DNA of 22,430 nucleotides from Schoenoplectus triqueter. Its lineage: Eukaryota > Streptophyta > Magnoliopsida > Poales > Cyperaceae. This document shows, piece by piece, positions 1-7,543 of this stretch. The stretch covers positions 1-22,430 of the forward strand of contig CAXKVV010001135.1 in the NCBI GenBank assembly GCA_964058805.1, written 5' to 3'. The translations under genes were made by a program, and so were the position numbers. Numbering within the stretch: the first letter of the stretch is position 1; the number at the start of each line of letters is the position of its first letter. The notes below the pieces were generated by a model, which ran no database searches, was not told the origin of the DNA, and saw nothing but the letters and a program-made list of their open reading frames with translations.

Positions 1-25
1 AGACTCGTCTTGGTGGGTGGCTCTT

Positions 26-50
26 TGTTTACCCTTGAAAAATTTCAAGG
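26..50 (+). repeat. LTR-like terminus with subterminal hairpin
   Basis: TGTTTACC at 26-33 runs directly into the inverted repeat CCTTGAAA (33-40) and TTTCAAGG (43-50), with a 2-base spacer. The same arrangement, with a different stem, is found in reverse at 11997-12019. Confidence 0.45.
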
Positions 51-607
51 ATGAGTAGATGAATAAATGAAAATAAATTGATGATTAATGATAAATCATA
101 AGAAAGGGGGAGAAGAGAGAGAGCAATGAAAAGATGGCCCACTGATCAGGAGAGGTCGCTGCCTAACCCCGGAACAAATCCATTAGTCCCACAATGGAAT
201 GCTGAGCACGAAGTGAAGAGTATAAATACCCCACTATTCTCTATCCACTCAGCATGAGTGACAGCCAAGAGGATCGAGGGAGAGAGGAGATCTCTTGGGT
301 GTCACCATGTGATTATATCTTTTCTGACAAGTGGGACCCACCTGGCAGTCCCTTGTAGATGAATCTAACAACATAGCCTATTTGATGAGTCATTCATGTG
401 ACCATTTTCACTGACAGGTGGACCCCACACCTCAGTGACCTATTGAAGGAGTCAGAATTGAACCCTAGAAATCTGCCTTTGAAACTAACCCTAGAAAGGA
501 GCTGAAGCAGTAAAATCCCTATGCTACATGAAATGATGTCAATGCCAAGCTAGCATTTTGATGCAACTAGTCATGAGAAATTCCAAATGTGATTTTGCTT
601 TCAAGGC
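51..607. other. Non-coding sequence, probably element-derived
   Basis: No open frame or RNA gene recognised. A purine-rich stretch occurs at about 100-130. A motif of the form TGACARGTGGRMCCCAC occurs at about 328 and 411 and resembles the GTGGGCCCCAC motifs at 1270 and 1310, so this part belongs with the repeats to its right. Confidence 0.4.
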
Positions 608-840
608 TGACCTGGTGCCAAAGCTGCGAGCAACCACCTAACCATGCTTTGATTTGTGTCAATTACTAATAAGTAGTCAGTTCTTTGACCAAGTCACCCT
701 CATGTTAAGGGATTGAAAGTCAATTTCACAAGACTGATCAGGTGCCAAAGCTGGGAGCAACCACCTGATCAAGTCTAGATTTGTATTAATTGCTGATAAG
801 TAGTCAGCATTTGATCAAATCAAGCCCTAATGAATATCAA
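608..840. repeat. Two-copy 127-bp tandem repeat with an internal inverted repeat
   Basis: The unit starting at 608 recurs at 735, offset 127. Shared stretches include GGTGCCAAAGCTG, GAGCAACCACCT and ATAAGTAGTCAG. The second unit carries a perfect 10-bp inverted repeat TGATCAGGTG (735-744) and CACCTGATCA (762-771), with GCTGGGAGC in the loop, which can itself pair GCT with AGC. The first unit keeps GGTG/CACC and the inner GCT/AGC but has lost most of the outer stem. Confidence 0.75.
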
Positions 841-1240
841 TATAAGTCTAATTGGTATTTAGTTAGGGTGGTTTCTGCAAGAGGGAGATAATTGGCAGAG
901 ACACAGAGCTACAATTGAAATCAGAGATTAATTCATAAGGAATAATAGGGTTTTATGGATAAAAGAATTTTTAATTCAGAGAAGGAGGGGTAAAAATGGA
1001 ATTAAAAATTACAGGGATGATCATCATGAATTCAGGGATTTTTGGTGAAAATTTCATAATTTTTGGATGAGTGAAGCTATCAGAATAAATTCAGGGAAAA
1101 TAAAGGCAGAATAAATGAATTAATCAAAGGCTGAGATTTGATCAGAGCAGTTCTGGGTACAAGTTGGGGATAACAGCAGCTCTGGGTACAAACTGGGTGC
1201 AGGAAACACAGAAGGAATAAAATAAGAGAAGAGAGAGGGT
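841..1240. other. AT-rich spacer with a short direct repeat
   Basis: No gene seen. A 29-bp direct repeat lies at its right end: GCAGTTCTGGGTACAA at 1147 and GCAGCTCTGGGTACAA at 1176. The rest is A-rich with many GAATT/AATTC words. Confidence 0.4.
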
Positions 1241-1241
1241 G

Positions 1242-1422
1242 TGCCACGTGGCAGCCTCTCATTGGGCCATGTCAGCAAGTGGGCCCCACCCTGGTATGAG
1301 TCACTGACATGTGGGCCCCACCAGCATGCCATGTGGCAAGCTCTGACAGGTCCACCTCACCCTTCACATGCCACATGGCAGCCTTGTAGCAATATACCTC
1401 ACTCCCCATGTGCCACATGGCA
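1242..1422. promoter_or_regulatory. Ladder of four 12-bp G-box-like palindromes
   Basis: TGCCACGTGGCA is at 1242-1253, TGCCATGTGGCA at 1327-1338, and TGCCACATGGCA at 1369-1380 and 1411-1422. Starts are 85, 42 and 42 bases apart, so the sites sit on a roughly 42-bp period. The first is a complete palindrome around CACGTG, the core G-box bound by plant bZIP and bHLH factors. The others carry C-to-T changes in the CpG, expected if methylated CpG decays. GTGGGCCCCACC-type motifs lie between them (about 1278 and 1312). Function as an enhancer is inferred only. Confidence 0.5.
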
Positions 1423-2642
1423 GCATAGTAATGACACACCTCAGCAGACTACACCACACCTATTAACACATGGCTACATGCTATTGGTCCAACTAGGCAG
1501 CATAGGTCCCACAGGTGACAAATGGCACTACACTACAGAGCCACCTCAGCATGGATTAAATACTATGACAGATGATTAATGGGGTAATTAGACAAATGGA
1601 CCTATCAGATTGTGCCAAGTCAGATCAATTAAACCTAAGCAGGCCACTAACCAAGTCACAATTAAATATATGGGCCTAGACTCAATTGCTTACATAGGGG
1701 GCCCATGTGTAAGGTTTATGAGTGTACAGCCTATACAGATAACTATGAGCCAAGCCCATGCGCAAAAACAAACAGAAATTTAAACCAAGGAGAAAAGGAG
1801 ATATGTACCCGGCCCATGCGTGTCATGCCTCTGATGGTGGGCCCTGTCTTGCGATGGACTTGGTGCGCCGAGTTCAGCCCCTCCAGAACCTTCTCCTTCT
1901 CCCCTCCCTCTCTTTCTTCTTCTTCTCGCCGAGGCTGATGGCGCCATTAGTGTCAATCGAGTTCTCTGAACCTTGAAACTTCAATCCTTTATAGCTAAAG
2001 ATAGCCTGTGCATAGGAGAGAAAGGGTTAATGCTTTAAATTAAAAGAAAACAATTGAATAGGGCAGTAAGAGAGGATGATCACCTCGGGCGATTAATGAA
2101 GAACTTTGATCCGTAAGTCTAAGCTTGAAATTGATGATACAAGCAAACTTTAATCACCTAGGCGATGCTGTAAATGAAAGAAAAAACAGCAATTAAACGT
2201 TGAATAAGAGCAATTGAGATGAGACGACAAGATCGGGTAAATTGAGGAAAGTTAGAACCTTGCGCTATAAACTCGAATTGGCAGCATTTATGGCTTCTAT
2301 GCACTCACACGATGATGTTGAAATGGTGAAGTTTGGCAATTGAATGGAGGAGCTATGGTAATGGCCAAGGTGTGAGCTCGGGTGAGTGAGTTAGAACTTG
2401 AAGAGATGAACTACAATGGCAGAGACTAAGGAGACACCTTGGAGGCCTTTAAATGAGTATATATAGTATACCAAGGGTGCTAGAAGGTTCTGTGAGCGAT
2501 TTAGAATGGAGATAACTGAATCAAGTCAAAGGTCAAAGATCTAAACTTTGGATTCTTTTAAAAGGGCCCACATCGCAACAGAAGGGATAACAGAATTGGA
2601 GAACCATGTTCATGAGCCAAGCTAACTCAATTGATGGTGTTT
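1423..2642. other. Non-coding sequence with a polypyrimidine tract
   Basis: No supported gene. A C/T-rich tract lies at about 1887-1928, in locally GC-rich sequence (1800-1960). Two copies of a GCGAT word occur after CACCTCGG (about 2083) and CACCTAGG (about 2156). Open frames at 1241-1579 and 1705-1976 have no recognisable domain and overlap the palindrome ladder or the pyrimidine tract. Confidence 0.4.
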
Positions 2643-2680
2643 AGATGGTGTATGGCTCTAATTCTTTTGGTACACCATCT
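2643..2680. repeat. Perfect 10-bp inverted repeat next to a TATA box
   Basis: AGATGGTGTA (2643-2652) and TACACCATCT (2671-2680) are exact complements separated by 18 bases. A second left arm, CAATTGATGGTGT at 2628-2640, could also pair with the right arm and its CAATTG extension, giving two alternative folds. The TATA box starts eight bases downstream. Confidence 0.7.
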
Positions 2681-2688
2681 CAATTGCT

Positions 2689-2696
2689 TATATAAA
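2689..2696 (+). promoter_or_regulatory. TATA box of a plus-strand promoter, probably LTR U3
   Basis: TATATAAA followed by CC is a good plant TATA consensus. The sequence downstream (2705-2810) is A/G-rich and stop-rich, as a leader would be, and leads into the structured repeats at 2813-3290. No long open frame follows, so a retroelement or non-coding transcript is more likely than a gene. Confidence 0.45.
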
Positions 2697-2812
2697 CCAA
2701 TTACACACAGAGAAGAGAGGAGACGCAAAAGGAGAGCATAAGCATACCCATTTAAGAGCTAATAGTGAGAGATTGAGAGGAAGAGAGCAAGAACAGGAAG
2801 AAGAAGTAATAG

Positions 2813-3290
2813 AATCGATTGATCTCAGTTGCAAACTTGAGAACTCGATTGAATTTCTTCAATCCTTCAAGAAGAGAGCTCTGTCATTCTTGGATCACAG
2901 TCAATTAGTGATTTGGAAGCTTGATTTGTGGTAATTCAAAGGAAAGGTATGTAATTCAAACTTCCATTGGAATAACAGTATAATCGTCGGTGAATTTTCT
3001 ATCTTTTCTTTTGATTTTCACCTTTCTACTCTTTTGTTTGTGAATTGCTTGATTTGATCCTTATATTTGCTTCATTTCTTGAGTGAATCTTGATCACAGA
3101 GGTTGTAATTGAACTGGTTAAATCGATTGATCTCGGTTAAAACCTGAGAACTCGATACCAGTAGGGATTCTTGATTTAATTCTTTGTTTAAACGCCAAAT
3201 TCATCTCAGTTTGTGTTTGTATCTTATGTATTCAAGGTCGTAGTGTCGTTCAAAGTCGATTGATCTCAGTTTCAACTTGAGAACTCGACT
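2813..3290 (+). repeat. Three dispersed copies of a 38-nt two-stem hairpin repeat
   Basis: Copies lie at 2813-2850, 3122-3156 and 3254-3290. Each has an outer stem (AATCGA/TCGATT, ATCGA/TCGAT, AGTCGA/TCGACT), an internal loop TTGAT opposite AAC, and an inner stem (CTCAGTT/AACTTGAG, CTCGGTT/AACCTGAG, CTCAGTT/AACTTGAG) with one bulged T on the 3' arm. Where copies differ in a stem, both arms change: A-T to G-C in the inner stem of copy 2 and in the outer stem of copy 3. They lie downstream of the TATA box at 2689 and so would be in its transcript. Confidence 0.75.
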
Positions 3291-4260
3291 GAATTCATGA
3301 TCTTCAACGTGTTATCGCGTCGTACCAGTTCAATCCAGTTCCAGACTTGAGATTAGGGAAAATTGCATGCATAATTGGATATAGCTCAGTTATAATTGTC
3401 ATTATGAAGCCTATTAAGTGCATAAGTCGCATTGAAAGTGGATGAGTAGTTGGAATTTTGAGTGAAAGATGATCGGTATCGGGCGATGCTGCACTGTGTC
3501 AATTCCATTAGCTCATAATGTAATTATCATCCAAATTAGATATGTAATCTCAGCTTGATTTCTATAGACACGTTAAACGATGCATTATCAACTCTGAATT
3601 GCCAAAAAACATCATTAAATTTGGTTATAATTCGTGTCCATACCTTCGGTACCGAACTGCACCACTGTACTCCGAGTAGCATTTGTCAAGTATGATTCAT
3701 TGGGTCAATTTGAGCTACAATAATCATGTTAATTCGTGCCAACATACATAAACGATGCAAACAGGGCATTTAATTGTACAAAGTATTGATCAATTCCATT
3801 GAATTTCTAAGAATTGAGATTCGGTACCGATTGGTACCAAATCGACCCATCTGGCATTGGTATACCATGTGATTCACCGCATAGATCATTAATCAAACGC
3901 CGTAGAATAACTCCTCACGGCAAGACGACCCTGAGGCAGTCGCCTGATCGGAGGGAGATGGCCGCAGTCGCCGGCGCTGCCAATGGCACGAATCTTGGAA
4001 CTCATGTTGACTGGGGAGTCAAAGAATCGCGGCAGCACGGGTATTGATGCGCATGTGTGAATCTTGAAGAGATCGAACGTGTGAAATAAAGCGCTGTATT
4101 AAATAAAGATGCGGATATGAATCTGGGCCGTCCATCTAATACAAATTAATCCCAAAGCAAATCTGGCGGCCCAAATAAAGAACAGGGTTAAATAAAGATA
4201 GGCGCCAATCTTGACACAGATCCAAAGGCCCATGTTAAACCCATTAATTAAATAATAACA
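3291..4260. other. Non-coding stretch with a small GC-rich island
   Basis: Mostly AT-rich unique sequence. A GC-rich island (about 3890-4045) contains a 29-codon frame that begins at ATG 3958 in a purine-rich context (GGGAGATGGCC) and ends at TGA 4045-4047. It starts MAAVAGAANGTNL and matches no family I recognise. It could be a captured first-exon fragment or part of a retroelement leader. I do not call it a gene. Confidence 0.35.
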
Positions 4261-5520
4261 GAATATTAATAGTATGTAGTAAATAAATGATTTGAAAATG
4301 CTCCTGAACTCCAAATTAACTCAAATTTGTTTCTAAAATTTCCTTATTTTTCATACTATTTTTCTATACAATAATATTCCAGTTTTAAAAATATAATCAT
4401 GCTAAAACAATTTAAAAGCAAAAGACATTACCTATATTGATATGTTTGACCTAGCTTTGACTTGTCATTTTAAATACTATAAAAATTCCAAAAATACAAA
4501 TAAAAATCATGAATAATAACTAGATATATTTTAGTGATTTTTTCAAGTGATTTTCCATGAAATAATAATGATGATAGTAATATGCCATAATAAATAATGA
4601 GATTAGCTATATTCTTTGATAAATAAAAAATATATGAATAACAATAGATATTATATTGATATTTTCTGTAAAAAGAATAATAAAAATAAATAGCACAAAA
4701 TATACAAAAATATACTACTATGATAATAGACAGTAAATACATTTTCTTTTATAATGAAGAATGATAATATAGTTTTATAGTAAAATGAATTGCATTTCTT
4801 TTGTTATTTCTATACAAATATACAATAAAAATATTTTTGATGAATAAAATGCAATAAAAATAATAGTTTTAATAAAAATATAATGAATTTCATCTCTTAT
4901 GGCTAATTTTCAACTAATAATAGTAATAATAAAAAAAATCTTATATTTTTCTATGGATAATAAGTAGAAATAATAGAAAAATATATAGTGAATAGTATAA
5001 TAAATGAAATAGAATATTAGTAATGATTTCTTTTTAGCTATTATGGATTTAAAAAAAAATAAAAAAATAAAAAAATAATAATAAAGAAATAATAATAATA
5101 AATAATATAGTTAGCTATCTTTTGATTTGTAAATAATTCCTACATAATGCATAATAGAATATAATAATAAAATTCTATTACTCTGGCTATTATAAACATT
5201 TTGAAGATATAAATAAAAATCATTGCCATTTTATTTTTAGTATTTTGTAAGTGATTTCTACAAAATAAATAGAGTTTAGAAATAATGAAGATAAAATTCT
5301 ACTATTTTAGCTATTATAAAAATCCCAAAAATATAAATGAAACTCTAGTTAATAGCTAACCCCTTTTCCTATTATTTTTTTTGTAAGTAATTTTTCTACA
5401 TAGATAAATAGAGTTTAAAAATAAAAATAAAAATAATAATAATAATAATAAAATATAATAATAATGATAATAATGATAATGAATAGATTTATTTTCATAA
5501 TAAAAATAATAATGGAAAGT
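4260..5520. repeat. A-rich low-complexity tract with degenerate tandem repeats
   Basis: Plus-strand composition is dominated by A and AAT/AATA words, with AAT-type microsatellite runs near 5060-5105 and 5430-5470. Behind the simple sequence there are degenerate repeat units: phrases close to GCTATTATAAA followed by AAATATAAAT recur near 4475, 5185 and 5310, and a TGTAAGTGATTTCTACA-like phrase recurs near 5245 and 5385. No gene seen. It mirrors, with the opposite strand bias, the T-rich tract at 7745-8650. Confidence 0.6.
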
Positions 5521-5621
5521 ATTATGTAATAGACTTTGAAGATGAATAAAAAATGCTCACACAAGGAGTGTAGAGCCACACGAGAATATCTGCACACATG
5601 ATATAACATTTAGAATGATTA

Positions 5622-5813
5622 GTCAAGACAAGAACATCTTGACGTAGAATGATGAAGGCTTTGATAGCAACATAAGAAGAGATGTCGAGACAAGAACATC
5701 TTGGCATTTGATGAAGAATAATAAGATACGTCGAGACAGGAACATTTTGTCGTAGAATGACTAAGGCTTTGATAGCAACATGAGGGAATATGTCGAGACA
5801 GGAACATCTTGAC
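5622..5813. repeat. Four copies of the GTCRAGA/TCTTGAC hairpin (a fifth at 6019-6040)
   Basis: Each unit has a 7-base left arm, an 8-base loop CAAGAACA or CAGGAACA, and a 7-base right arm. Units: GTCAAGA/TCTTGAC (5622-5643, perfect), GTCGAGA/TCTTGGC (5684-5705, two G-T pairs), GTCGAGA/TTTTGTC (5730-5751, one mismatch), GTCGAGA/TCTTGAC (5792-5813, one G-T pair), and the same at 6019-6040. Units 1-4 are separated by alternating GTAGAATGA- and TTTGATGAAGAATAA-type spacers. Confidence 0.7.
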
Positions 5814-6108
5814 GTTTGATGAAGAATAACCAGAGCTACGATATTAACATGGAGATATATGTCAACTCTGAAGAAGAAGAATATTACGATGTCCTAGATA
5901 GGTGACATCTTAATGACTCACTGTCATGAGCAAGTAACTCATGATTGAATACGCTCACACAAGGGGTGTAGGGCAACATAGTAATTTTGCACAAGTAATG
6001 CAACACGTAGAATGATTAGTCGAGACAAGAACATCTTGACGCTCGCTGAAGAATGACCAAAGCTACGACATCAGCCTGGAGGGATATGTCGACTTTGAAG
6101 AAGAAGAA

Positions 6109-6142
6109 CATTAAGATGTCCGAGCGAAGCGACATCTTAATG
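6109..6142. repeat. Perfect 12-bp inverted repeat
   Basis: CATTAAGATGTC (6109-6120) pairs exactly with GACATCTTAATG (6131-6142) around the loop CGAGCGAAGC. The homologous site in the other copy (ATTACGATGTC at 5883-5893, GACATCTTAAT at 5904-5914) has one mismatch and an unrelated loop CTAGATAGGT. Confidence 0.85.
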
Positions 6143-6149
6143 ACTCGGT

Positions 6150-6172
6150 GTCATGAACAAGTAATTCATGAC
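6150..6172. repeat. Perfect 8-bp inverted repeat, partner of 5923-5945
   Basis: GTCATGAA (6150-6157), loop CAAGTAA, TTCATGAC (6165-6172). The other copy has GTCATGAG (5923-5930), the same loop CAAGTAA, and CTCATGAT (5938-5945). The closing pair is A-T here and G-C there, with an unchanged loop. Confidence 0.85.
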
Positions 6173-6242
6173 CATTTGAGCTAGCAAGACTGAACTCATC
6201 CGTCGATAAGTTCGTCTCCTGGCTCATTTCCCGAGACTGTGA

Positions 6243-6781
6243 GATTGAATCGTTCTGTAGGTAGATTCATCCACAAAACAGTGAATGTGAACCGTTCTGT
6301 AGGTAGGTTCCTTCACTAACACATGCCTCAATGTTGAACTGGCCCAGCGCTTCAGGTTTAACATTATGTGCAATTGTGTTTCCTAGGTTTATGAATCGGC
6401 TTAGTGCTTCGAATTCATGATCTAGAAGATCAGTGAGAAGAAACACGTGGGCCATATCCACCCTTCTCCTGATTCACCAACCTCAAGATCAACCGGCTCA
6501 GCGCTTCGAGTTGTATTTTGTGTGATTGGTTGTTGACTAGTTAAGATTGAACCGATCTGTTTGTAGGTTTATCTTCTAGATCAACGGAGGTCGAGTCGTT
6601 CTGTATGTAGACTCACCTCAAGCCCCTCTAAAGAGATTAACCTGGTCTGTAGGTAAGGTTACATCTCGAGGTGGCATAGACTGAACCGATCTGTTTGTAG
6701 GTTCGTCTTCCATAGGACAAAACCGATCTGTTTGTAGGTTTGTCTTCCATAGATTGAACCGATCTGTTTGTAGGTTCGTCT
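6243..6781 (+). repeat. Array of eight two-stem hairpins with a constant 12-nt loop
   Basis: Units: 6243-6271, 6281-6316, 6543-6575, 6587-6619, 6633-6667, 6678-6708, 6716-6744 and 6751-6781. Loops are GTTCTGTAGGTA (units 1, 2), GATCTGTTTGTA (3, 6, 7, 8), GTTCTGTATGTA (4) and GGTCTGTAGGTA (5). Inner stems are GAATC/GATTC, GAACC/GGTTC, GAACC/GGTTT, GAGTC/GACTC, TAACCT/AGGTTA, GAACC/GGTTC, AAACC/GGTTT and GAACC/GGTTC. A single bulged base then separates an outer stem: GAT/ATC, GTGAA/TTCAC (3 and 1 unpaired bases here), AAGAT-type/TCTT, GAGGT/ACCTC, GAGAT/ATCTC, AGAC/GTCT, GAC/GTC, AGAT/GTCT. Loop centres are 36-46 bases apart in the dense part, not multiples of three, so this is not a peptide repeat. 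The array ends just upstream of a TATA box (6798). Confidence 0.85.
6330..6513 (+). repeat. Three hairpins of a second loop family (GGCYYAGYGCTTC)
   Basis: Unit a (6330-6365) has an 11-pair stem with two G-T pairs, AATGTTGAACT paired to the region ending AACATT. Unit b (6391-6418) has ATGAAT/ATTCAT around the 16-nt loop CGGCTTAGTGCTTCGA. Unit c (6490-6513) has CAAC/GTTG around CGGCTCAGCGCTTCGA. The loop is conserved while all three stems differ. These units fill the gap between units 2 and 3 of the eight-hairpin array. Confidence 0.65.
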
Positions 6782-6797
6782 TCCGTAGACCCCTTTT

Positions 6798-6805
6798 TAT
6801 AAATC
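6798..6805 (+). promoter_or_regulatory. TATA box, probable LTR promoter
   Basis: TATAAATC preceded by a short C/T run lies about 17 bases after the last hairpin of the array. A GC-rich inverted repeat (6901-6920) and a primer-binding-site-like sequence (7104) follow, the order expected of U3, R/U5 and PBS in a plus-strand LTR retroelement. Confidence 0.5.
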
Positions 6806-6900
6806 TAGACGACCACTTGACCATCTTTTAACTATACTATTTGCTTCTCTCTTTCAAAGATCCAGAGGTGCCTCGAGGTTAGTAGCCCAGGGTAATTAAC

Positions 6901-6920
6901 GGTGGGGGCTTGCGCCCACC
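6901..6920. repeat. GC-rich hairpin in the putative R/U5 region
   Basis: GGTGGG (6901-6906) pairs with CCCACC (6915-6920) around GGCTTGCG. It is the most GC-rich stem in the left half and lies about 100 bases after the TATA box. Confidence 0.6.
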
Positions 6921-7019
6921 GGAATCTACAAGAACTCACAATCACTAAAAAACCCCCTGAATGTGCATCCAAATATCTCTAAACGGCAGAATCGGCCGAC
7001 ACCCAGCAGATGCACGCTC

Positions 7020-7245
7020 GGGAGGGATCTCCGTGTCCTTCTTCCGCAAAACCCATCGCCCAGCGGCGGTGCGGCGGCGCGCGAAAAAGGGTCGCACAGG
7101 ATCTGGCACGCCCAGTGGGACTATCAAAATAAACTCAGGGAATATAAGATTTGGATGCATATCTAGGGAGGGATCTCCGTGTCCTTCTTCCGCAAAACCC
7201 ATCGCCCAGCGGCGGTGCGGCGGCGCGCGAAAAAGGGTCGCACAG
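7020..7245 (+). repeat. Exact 80-bp direct repeat, GC- and CpG-rich
   Basis: Bases 7020-7099 and 7166-7245 are identical by eye over 80 positions (offset 146), in a window where other repeats are clearly diverged. Each copy contains CGGCGGTGCGGCGGCGCGCG and ends GTCGCACAG. The inter-copy sequence contains the PBS-like motif. Open frames across this repeat on both strands are the product of the GC content and show no domain. The exactness implies a recent duplication or conversion, or an assembly artefact. Confidence 0.85.
7104..7121 (+). promoter_or_regulatory. tRNA primer-binding-site-like sequence
   Basis: TGGCACGCCCAGTGGGAC begins with TGG, the complement of a tRNA CCA end, and lies five bases after a CA (7097-7098) that could end an LTR. 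TGGCACGCC-type primer sites are, as far as I recall, typical of TAT-lineage Ty3/gypsy elements in plants. The match to a particular tRNA was not verified. No gag-pol follows within the window, so if this is a retroelement leader its body has been lost. Confidence 0.5.
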
Positions 7246-7261
7246 TACGCAAGATGTGAAA

Positions 7262-7543
7262 CTTGAAGCACTATGCCAGCTCAGCATCAAGAACTAGTTA
7301 TCAGAAAGACGGAGAAGATTTTTATCATCTTTAACTGATCTTCTAGATCATAAACATGAAGCGCTATGTCAGCTCATGGACCTAGGCATTCAGATATCTC
7401 GATGATCCATATAGAGATATTGAATGGTTCCCGAGATACAAGATATTGAGTTAAGGCTCTTTACCAACTCAAATATCATGATCAAGGTGAATTTTCCGAG
7501 ATACAAGATGTGAACGCAAGCGCTCTGCCCGCTCGACATCAAG
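7262..7543 (+). repeat. Hairpins of a third family around GAAGCRCTATGYCAGC
   Basis: CTTGA/TCAAG encloses AGCACTATGCCAGC plus six bases (7262-7291). CATGA/TCATG encloses AGCGCTATGTCAGC (7355-7378). GATGT/ACATC encloses a diverged version with AAGCGCTCTGCCCGCTC (7507-7540). A fourth, unpaired relative (GAAGCGTTGTGCC) is at about 7616. The stems differ in sequence but lie around related loops. Confidence 0.6.

Larger units (their letters stand above)
5552..6180. repeat. About 400-bp imperfect tandem duplication carrying small hairpins
   Basis: The phrase GCTCACACAAGG-GTGTAG occurs at about 5554 and 5951, with the following text (AGAATGATTAGTC, then hairpin GTCRAGA...TCTTGAC, then GAAGAAGAA, then the CATTAAGATGTC-type and GTCATGAR stems) in the same order in both copies. 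The first copy is longer because its 5622-5813 part is internally amplified (four hairpins instead of one). Hairpins are listed separately. Confidence 0.7.

Noticed and set aside
1241..1579. 112-codon open frame on the plus strand
   Set aside because: It overlaps the tandem G-box-like palindromes, is His/Thr/Pro-rich because of that repeat, and shows no domain or codon pattern.
3814..4047. 77-codon frame over the GC island
   Set aside because: Upstream part has no ATG start (begins at TTG) and no recognisable domain; only the 29 codons from 3958 could start properly, which is too short to support a gene.
6243..6781. Resemblance to a CRISPR array (regular repeats with spacers)
   Set aside because: The setting is plant-like nuclear DNA, the conserved part is only a 12-nt loop, spacing is irregular, and the variable parts are complementary arms rather than unique spacers.
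6618..6824. Minus-strand frame with a repeated TNLQTDRF peptide
   Set aside because: The peptide repeat is only the translation of the hairpin loops. Unit spacings in the array (36, 37, 44, 46) are mostly not multiples of three, so the frame is not maintained along it.
6945..7271. Overlapping frames on both strands across the GC-rich 80-bp repeat
   Set aside because: High GC suppresses stops on both strands; translations are Arg/Pro/Ala-rich, duplicate the DNA repeat, and have no recognised domain.
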